Positions 1 through 3,635 of a DNA stretch of 6,594 nucleotides are shown one piece after another (the stretch's first letter is position 1; every line of letters begins with the position of its first letter). The position numbers and the translations under genes are program-made. The notes beneath the pieces were generated by a model. That model searched no databases. It was given only the letters and a program-made list of their open reading frames with translations, and had not been told where the DNA came from. This stretch comes from Thermoflexus hugenholtzii JAD2 (GTDB lineage Bacteria; Chloroflexota; Dehalococcoidia; SHYB01). Location: contig CAMAVV010000093.1 of assembly GCA_945861815.1 (NCBI GenBank), positions 1-6,594 on the forward strand, written 5' to 3'.

Positions 1-1
1 C

Positions 2-7
2 AGGAGG
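2..7 (+). promoter_or_regulatory. Shine-Dalgarno of ftsA
   Basis: AGGAGG lies 7 nt before the ATG at 15. It is a full match to the anti-Shine-Dalgarno core at good spacing, and it fixes the ftsA start even though the window begins just upstream. Confidence 0.85.
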
Positions 8-14
8 ACCGGCA

Positions 15-1253
15 ATGGCACGAGACGAGAAACCGATCATCGCCATCGATGTGGGCACATCACTTACCCGCGTCGCGGCCGGGCGCATCGACGAGCGCGA
101 CATGGAGCGCTACCTTGATGTGATCGCCCTGGGGCAAGCGCCCTCAGCGAGCGTGCAGCGGGGAATCATCCAAAACCCCGAAGAGGCCGCCTATTCGGTC
201 AAGGCAGCCTTTGAGGATGCGGGGATCGACGGGAAGTACCGGGACGCAAAGGTATACGCGGGCATCGGCGGGAAGCACATCGTCTCCGTGAACACGAGCG
301 GCGAGGCGGTGGTTTCCCGGAACGACGGCTTGGTGACGGAAAAGGACGTGACGCGGGCGATCGAAGCCTCCAAGGGGCTGCGCCTAGCGGCTGATGTACA
401 GGCGCTGCACCATCTGCCTCGTTCGTTCTACGTCGACGGCATACGCTGCCGCCGCTCGCCCATCGGGATGCGGGGCGTTTCCGCCCGGGCGGATATGCAC
501 ACGGTGACGGCGCCGAGCGCGGCCACGGCGAATCTCAGGAAGGCGGTAAAGATCGCAGGGCGGGACGTGGATTGGATCGTCTCCAACGTGGTGGCCGCGA
601 GCCAGGCGGTGCTGACGCGGGAAGAGATGGAGATGGGTGTCCTTTATATCGATATCGGCGCAGGGACGACGGATATCGCGGCCTATGACGGAGGCACGAT
701 CTGCCACACTTCCAGCCTGCCTGTGGGCGGCAATCAGATCGTGACTGACCTGGCGGCGGTGCTGCACGCGCCCGCGTATGTGTGTGAGAGCCTTCTCCGG
801 GAGCGCGCCAACGGAGACCCCAAGGGCTACAAGGGGGATGACGAGATGCTGGTGCCCACCTTTGGGATCCCCGGGCAGCGCCGGGTGCGCCTTGGCGCTA
901 TCAACGACATCATCGCCATGCGCATCGCCGAGATGCTGCAGATGGCGGTTTCCCGGGCGAAAGAGGCCGCTCCAGCGCTCTCCTTCTCGGCGGGCATCGT
1001 TATCGCCGGAGGCGTGGCGCGGATGCCCGCCATCGACATGCTCGCCGAGCGAGTGACGAATCTCCCCGTGCGCGCGGGACAAATCCCGGTGCGCACTCTC
1101 CGGACCGAGGTCGGCCAGGACCCTGCCTTCGTTTCGCTGTTGAGCGTTCTTCTGGCGAAGGCCGATCCGCAATTCGCGCCGCTCAAAGAACAGAGGCCTG
1201 CACATCAGAGCAGGCTCCGCCTTCTGCCGATCTTCGGCGGGGCGCGTAACTAG
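15..1253 (+). CDS. ftsA: Cell division protein FtsA
   Basis: FtsA is an actin-fold ATPase that tethers FtsZ filaments to the cytoplasmic membrane and recruits later division proteins. The 412 residues are close to the usual family length and carry the actin/Hsp70 motifs in order. Phosphate-1 is IDVGTSLTRVAAG (11-23). The FtsA-specific 1C (SHS2) domain spans about 80-165. Phosphate-2 is YIDIGAGTTDIAAY (211-224). The adenosine motif is IVIAGGVARMPAI (328-340), followed by LPVRAG (350-355). The 1C domain and absence of an MreB-like layout favour FtsA over MreB or PilM. The start is set by AGGAGG 7 nt upstream. The C-terminal end, RLRLLPIFGGARN, is short and not a clear amphipathic membrane-targeting helix, unlike most FtsA. 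It sits 152 bp before ftsZ on the same strand, the classic division pair, and is probably co-transcribed with it. Motifs are seen directly; function is inferred from the family. Confidence 0.95.
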   Translation: MARDEKPIIAIDVGTSLTRVAAGRIDERDMERYLDVIALGQAPSASVQRGIIQNPEEAAYSVKAAFEDAGIDGKYRDAKVYAGIGGKHIVSVNTSGEAVVSRNDGLVTEKDVTRAIEASKGLRLAADVQALHHLPRSFYVDGIRCRRSPIGMRGVSARADMHTVTAPSAATANLRKAVKIAGRDVDWIVSNVVAASQAVLTREEMEMGVLYIDIGAGTTDIAAYDGGTICHTSSLPVGGNQIVTDLAAVLHAPAYVCESLLRERANGDPKGYKGDDEMLVPTFGIPGQRRVRLGAINDIIAMRIAEMLQMAVSRAKEAAPALSFSAGIVIAGGVARMPAIDMLAERVTNLPVRAGQIPVRTLRTEVGQDPAFVSLLSVLLAKADPQFAPLKEQRPAHQSRLRLLPIFGGARN

Positions 1254-1262
1254 CTTCCGGGC

Positions 1263-1284
1263 CTTTGGGCTCAGGGCCCAGAAG
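1263..1284 (+). repeat. Small hairpin in the ftsA-ftsZ spacer
   Basis: CTTTGGGC pairs with GCCCA(G)AAG around the 5-nt loop TCAGG, giving 5 GC-rich pairs plus 3 more across one bulge. No T-tract follows, so it is not a convincing intrinsic terminator. At most it would be a processing or stability element between the two division genes. The rest of the spacer (1285-1387) shows no clear promoter. Confidence 0.3.
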
Positions 1285-1387
1285 GAGGGCAGTATTCGAC
1301 AAGGAATAAAGCATAGGGCAGACGGGGACTCTCACAACGGGGCAATAAACCAGGCACGTATCCGGCGGCAGCCGGGACACATTCACC

Positions 1388-1396
1388 AGGAAAGGG
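1388..1396 (+). promoter_or_regulatory. Probable ribosome binding site of ftsZ
   Basis: AGGAAAGGG ends 9 nt before the ATG at 1406. It is a moderate purine-rich match rather than a full AGGAGG. It supports the ATG at 1406; a second ATG two codons in (1412) is possible but would sit further from the site. Confidence 0.5.
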
Positions 1397-1405
1397 ATCG
1401 AACAA

Positions 1406-2485
1406 ATGAAAATGGCAGCTGAAGAGGGGATCGCACGGGTCAAGGTTGTGGGCGTTGGCGGCGGGGGGAGCAATGCGGTTGCGCGCATGTCCAAGGAGAA
1501 GTTATTCGGCGTCACGTATATGTGCATCAACACGGATGCGCAGGCACTCGCCCGCAACGGCGCGCCTGGCATACGCATCGGCGACCAGCTGACCCGGGGC
1601 CTTGGCGTGGGCGGCGACCCTGAGAAGGGCCGCCAAGCAGCCGAGGAGAGCCGCGAAGAGCTGGCGGAATCGCTGAAGGATGCGGATATGGTCTTCATCG
1701 CCAGCGGAGAAGGCGGCGGCACTGGAACGGGCGCGGCTCCCGTTGTCGCGGAGCTGGCCCGGAACCAGGGAGCGCTGACCGTCGCCGTGGTTACTCGCCC
1801 ATTCGAGTGGGAGGGCGCGATGCGGAAGCGGCGCGCGGAAGAGGGGATCGCCCGCCTTCGGGAGAAGGTTGACGCGATTCTGGTCATCCCGAACGACGCG
1901 CTCCTAAGCCTCTGTGACCGCAAAGTTACCATCGCGAACGCCTTCAAGATGGCGGACGAGGTTCTTGGCCGGTCCATCGAGGCGATCGCGGAGATCATCG
2001 CGATCCCCGGGGAAATCAACCTGGACTTCGCGGATGTTCGCACCGTGCTGAGCAACGCAGGCACGGCGGTGATCGGCATTGGGACGGGCCAGGGCGACAC
2101 CCGGGCCGCGGATGCCGCGCGCAGCGCAATCACGAATCCGCTGCTCGACGCCACCATCGAAGGGGCGAAGGGCGTTCTCTGGAATATCACCGGCCCCGCC
2201 GACCTGACGATGACCGAGGTCCACGCGGCAGCCGATATCATCCGGCAGGCCGTCGATGCGGATGCCAACATCTTCTTCGGCATGAACATCGACCCGGGCA
2301 TGGATAGCGGCGTGCGCATCACGCTCATCGGCGCCGGCTTCCCGCTGAAAGAAGCGGCTCCGACGGCGATCGAAGAGGCGCGTGCCCGAGTCAGCAGGAG
2401 CAGCCCGGTCAGCCATGCCGCCTCTGAGGCAAATCTCGACATTCCTCCATTCCTGCGCCGGCACCCCATCACATCCGGCAGCTAG
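1406..2485 (+). CDS. ftsZ: Cell division protein FtsZ
   Basis: FtsZ is the tubulin-like GTPase that polymerises at midcell into the Z ring. All key motifs are present in 359 residues. These are the nucleotide-binding GGGGSN (18-23), NTDAQAL (42-48), the tubulin signature GGGTGTG (103-109), the IPND segment (161-164), and the T7 synergy loop NLDFADVRTV (205-214). In that loop D207 and D210 match the catalytic aspartates of E. coli FtsZ (D209/D212). The globular core ends near residue 312. A linker of only about 30 residues follows, then the conserved C-terminal peptide LDIPPFLRR (344-352) that contacts FtsA, and a short tail HPITSGS. The protein is somewhat shorter than common FtsZ because of the short linker. 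It lies directly downstream of ftsA, its membrane tether, and a strong inverted repeat begins 10 bp after the stop. A 429-codon antisense reading frame over it is a GC-bias shadow. Confidence 0.98.
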   Translation: MKMAAEEGIARVKVVGVGGGGSNAVARMSKEKLFGVTYMCINTDAQALARNGAPGIRIGDQLTRGLGVGGDPEKGRQAAEESREELAESLKDADMVFIASGEGGGTGTGAAPVVAELARNQGALTVAVVTRPFEWEGAMRKRRAEEGIARLREKVDAILVIPNDALLSLCDRKVTIANAFKMADEVLGRSIEAIAEIIAIPGEINLDFADVRTVLSNAGTAVIGIGTGQGDTRAADAARSAITNPLLDATIEGAKGVLWNITGPADLTMTEVHAAADIIRQAVDADANIFFGMNIDPGMDSGVRITLIGAGFPLKEAAPTAIEEARARVSRSSPVSHAASEANLDIPPFLRRHPITSGS

Positions 2486-2494
2486 ATTGGCCAA

Positions 2495-2547
2495 CCGGCT
2501 GACCCCAGCGCCCGATCATCCATTTGGGACACGCTGGGGTCAGCCGG
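2495..2547 (+). terminator. Perfect 16-bp inverted repeat after ftsZ, probable terminator
   Basis: CCGGCTGACCCCAGCG (2495-2510) is the exact reverse complement of CGCTGGGGTCAGCCGG (2532-2547), with a 21-nt loop. It begins 10 bp after the ftsZ stop, where a terminator or 3'-end stabilising hairpin is expected. No T-run follows on either strand, so it is not a textbook intrinsic terminator. It may act without a U-tract, assist Rho, or protect the ftsZ mRNA 3' end. The fold is certain from sequence; the role is inferred from position. Confidence 0.6.
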
Positions 2548-2596
2548 GAACTCCTGGGGAGGCGGTATGCACGTCATGAGAGGCGGGGAATCTTTT

Positions 2597-2627
2597 GCAC
2601 ATTGTGCGCAACGTGTGACTAACGTGC
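2597..2627. repeat. GCACA/TGTGC palindrome and paired AACGTG motifs
   Basis: GCACA-T-TGTGC (2597-2607) is an 11-bp perfect palindrome with a 1-nt centre. Just after it, AACGTG occurs twice (2610-2615 and 2621-2626), 11 bp apart, about one helical turn. Such an arrangement could be an operator, but I recognise no specific regulator. Confidence 0.25.
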
Positions 2628-2641
2628 ATAGTCTGTGTTTA

Positions 2642-2657
2642 GCCCCATATGTTGTGG
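2642..2657 (+). promoter_or_regulatory. NrdR box 1
   Basis: GCCCCATATGTTGTGG fits the 16-bp NrdR-box pattern acaCwATATaTwGtgt at the conserved C4, ATAT core (6-9), TTG (11-13) and following TG. It shares 11 of 16 bases with box 2, whose start lies exactly 31 bp downstream. Tandem NrdR boxes about three helical turns apart are the known binding arrangement for NrdR oligomers, so the pair is much stronger evidence than either site alone. An extended -10-like TGGTAGACT (2655-2663) overlaps its 3' end and could be a second promoter. Confidence 0.75.
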
Positions 2658-2672
2658 TAGACTGTAAGAGAA

Positions 2673-2688
2673 TCCCAACAAATTGTGG
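2673..2688 (+). promoter_or_regulatory. NrdR box 2
   Basis: TCCCAACAAATTGTGG is the second NrdR-box candidate, separated from box 1 by 15 bp. It keeps C2, C4, AA at 5-6 and the TTGTG right half, with symmetric C2:G15, C4:G13, A5:T12 and A6:T11 pairs. Its core (CAAA in place of ATAT) is less typical. It lies 10 bp upstream of the TTGACA element of the nrdR promoter. Confidence 0.7.
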
Positions 2689-2698
2689 CAAGAAGCTA

Positions 2699-2728
2699 TT
2701 GACAGCGTTTGTTAAGCCGTGGTAAAAC
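2699..2728 (+). promoter_or_regulatory. Predicted sigma-70-type promoter for nrdR-nrdJ
   Basis: A perfect -35 TTGACA (2699-2704) is followed after 18 bp by TAAAAC (2723-2728), a 4/6 match to TATAAT. The TG of an extended -10 sits at 2720-2721. Transcription would start near 2735 and give a leader of about 120 nt before nrdR. The two NrdR boxes lie immediately upstream, at roughly -93 to -47. Confidence 0.6.
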
Positions 2729-2757
2729 TTTGACCCAACAGATAGTTAACAAGAAAC

Positions 2758-2773
2758 CGAATTCATGAATTCG
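2758..2773. repeat. 16-bp perfect palindrome in the nrdR leader
   Basis: CGAATTCATGAATTCG is identical to its reverse complement. It could bind a dimeric protein as DNA or fold as a weak 6-bp RNA stem. Its last three bases are also part of the left arm of the next hairpin, so the two RNA folds exclude each other. Confidence 0.5.
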
Positions 2774-2808
2774 CCGTCGCAATAACGCCAAAGCGACGGC
2801 GATTATTT
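2771..2808 (+). terminator. Terminator-like leader hairpin upstream of nrdR
   Basis: TCGCCGTCGC (2771-2780) pairs perfectly with GCGACGGCGA (2793-2802) around a 12-nt A-rich loop, and the downstream strand reads TTATTT. A GC-rich 10-bp stem with a T-rich 3' side resembles an intrinsic terminator. It lies downstream of the predicted nrdR promoter, so it would act as an attenuator in the nrdR leader. Alternatively it is a backup stop for transcripts from ftsZ. The T-tract is short and interrupted, so termination may be partial. Confidence 0.5.
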
Positions 2809-2816
2809 CGGAAGGG

Positions 2817-2835
2817 ACCTAGGCTTTACCTAGGT
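2817..2835 (+). repeat. CCTAGG direct/inverted repeat hairpin
   Basis: ACCTAGG (2817-2823) and CCTAGGT (2829-2835) form a perfect 7-bp stem with the loop CTTTA. Because CCTAGG is itself a palindrome, the same bases also make a direct repeat 11 bp apart, one helical turn. It lies 8 bp before the nrdR ribosome binding site, so it could act in RNA or as a paired protein site. Confidence 0.4.
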
Positions 2836-2843
2836 AGGCCGTG

Positions 2844-2851
2844 GGAAGGGG
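2844..2851 (+). promoter_or_regulatory. Ribosome binding site deciding the nrdR start
   Basis: GGAAGGGG ends 6 nt before the ATG at 2858 but directly abuts the ATG at 2852. Spacing therefore favours 2858, which also yields the family-standard N-terminus MKCPYC. Confidence 0.65.
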
Positions 2852-2870
2852 ATGGGCATGAAATGCCCAT
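2852..2870 (+). repeat. Hairpin enclosing the nrdR start codon
   Basis: ATGGGCAT (2852-2859) pairs perfectly with ATGCCCAT (2863-2870) over a GAA loop. The start codon at 2858-2860 straddles the stem and loop. If formed in the mRNA it would limit ribosome access. Half of it is coding sequence for KCPY, so chance is possible. Confidence 0.45.
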
Positions 2871-3478
2871 ACTGCGGCAATGAGGATAGCAAGGTAACCG
2901 ATTCTCGGATGGCCGAGGACGGGATCCGACGGCGCCGCGAGTGCCTTCGCTGCGGCTTGCGCTTCACGACCTACGAGCGAGTGCAATCGGCTGCGCTCCA
3001 GGTGGTGAAGCGGGACTCCAGGCGTGAAGACTTTAACCGAGATAAGCTGGGGACCAGTATGCGCGCCGCGTGTGCCAAACGCCCCTTGCCAATAGGGACG
3101 ATAGACAAGATAGTGGATGACATCGAGACCGAACTCCAGCGCCTGGGCCGCGCCGAGGTGCCATCCTCGCTCATCGGCGAGCTGGCGATGGAGCGTCTCA
3201 AGAAAGCCGACCGGGTGGCCTACATCCGGTATGCCTCTGTCTATCGAGACTTTGCGGACATCGACAACTTCAGGGAAGAGATAGAGACGCTGATGGCCTC
3301 CCGAGAGAACCGATCACCATCGGCGCAGCTGCCGCTTCTACCGGAAGAGAAGCCGATGCCGCCACAGGCGCGCAGACGCAGACGCGTTCGCCGGGTACGG
3401 GAGGTCCGCCAGGGCACGGAGGGATCACAGGCGCCGAAAAGCGACGAGCCGATAGCCCCGGAAGACCGGGGACTTTAG
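2858..3478 (+). CDS. nrdR: Transcriptional repressor NrdR
   Basis: NrdR is the nucleotide-sensing repressor of ribonucleotide reductase genes. With the start at 2858 it has 206 residues. The N-terminus is a zinc ribbon with MKCPYC and CLRCG (C3, C6, C29, C32) and the DNA-binding basic run IRRRREC. An ATP-cone follows, starting with VVKRDSRREDFNRDKL (about 49-64) and ending near FREEIETLM (138-146), which binds ATP/dATP and controls oligomer state. An ATG two codons earlier (2852) is also open, but the ribosome binding site and family N-terminus favour 2858. Family members usually end near 150-160 residues. Here about 55 extra residues form a Pro-rich segment, an arginine cluster (RRRRRVRRVREVR, about 172-184) and an acidic end, probably disordered. 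Two NrdR boxes upstream predict autoregulation. The reductase target nrdJ follows 157 bp downstream. Confidence 0.95.
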   Translation: MKCPYCGNEDSKVTDSRMAEDGIRRRRECLRCGLRFTTYERVQSAALQVVKRDSRREDFNRDKLGTSMRAACAKRPLPIGTIDKIVDDIETELQRLGRAEVPSSLIGELAMERLKKADRVAYIRYASVYRDFADIDNFREEIETLMASRENRSPSAQLPLLPEEKPMPPQARRRRRVRRVREVRQGTEGSQAPKSDEPIAPEDRGL

Positions 3479-3597
3479 GCAAGACTCTTCCGTCCAGGAG
3501 CACCGCACCAGATTATCGTCTATCCATATCTTTATAGCTGGCGATGGGCAAGGGCGCACCACCATTGCCACGTAGCGTTCGCGCCACGCACTTATCC

Positions 3598-3613
3598 GCC
3601 GAGTTCTCTCGGC
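3598..3613 (+). repeat. Small hairpin upstream of nrdJ
   Basis: GCCGAG and CTCGGC form a perfect 6-bp stem with the tetraloop TTCT, ending 9 nt before the AAGGA ribosome binding site of nrdJ. It has no T-tract. In the 157-bp nrdR-nrdJ spacer I see no good promoter, NrdR box or cobalamin riboswitch, so nrdJ is probably read through from the nrdR promoter. Confidence 0.35.
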
Positions 3614-3622
3614 AACGTTAGG

Positions 3623-3627
3623 AAGGA
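3623..3627 (+). promoter_or_regulatory. Ribosome binding site of nrdJ
   Basis: AAGGA, within TTAGGAAGGAT, lies 8 nt before the ATG at 3636. It supports that start and therefore the long, low-complexity N-terminus of the protein. Confidence 0.6.
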
Positions 3628-3635
3628 TCGAAAAA

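Noticed and set aside
384..1205. 273-codon minus-strand frame over ftsA
   Set aside because: His/Arg/Gly-rich antisense shadow of a conserved gene with no family signature.
1254..1405. Separate promoter or small gene between ftsA and ftsZ
   Set aside because: No paired -35/-10 elements and no small frame with a ribosome binding site were seen; only a weak hairpin.
1183..2472. 429-codon open frame on the minus strand over ftsZ
   Set aside because: It lies fully antisense to a clear ftsZ, has Ser/Arg/Pro-rich composition typical of GC-bias shadows, no recognisable domain and no good ribosome binding site.
2382..2579. 65-codon + frame overlapping the ftsZ 3' end and the inverted repeat
   Set aside because: It overlaps conserved ftsZ coding sequence out of frame, has no ribosome binding site and runs through the hairpin arms.
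3479..3635. Cobalamin riboswitch in front of the B12-dependent reductase
   Set aside because: Some class II reductase genes have one, but the 157-bp spacer lacks a convincing B12 box and is too short for the full fold. The nrdR leader also lacks it.
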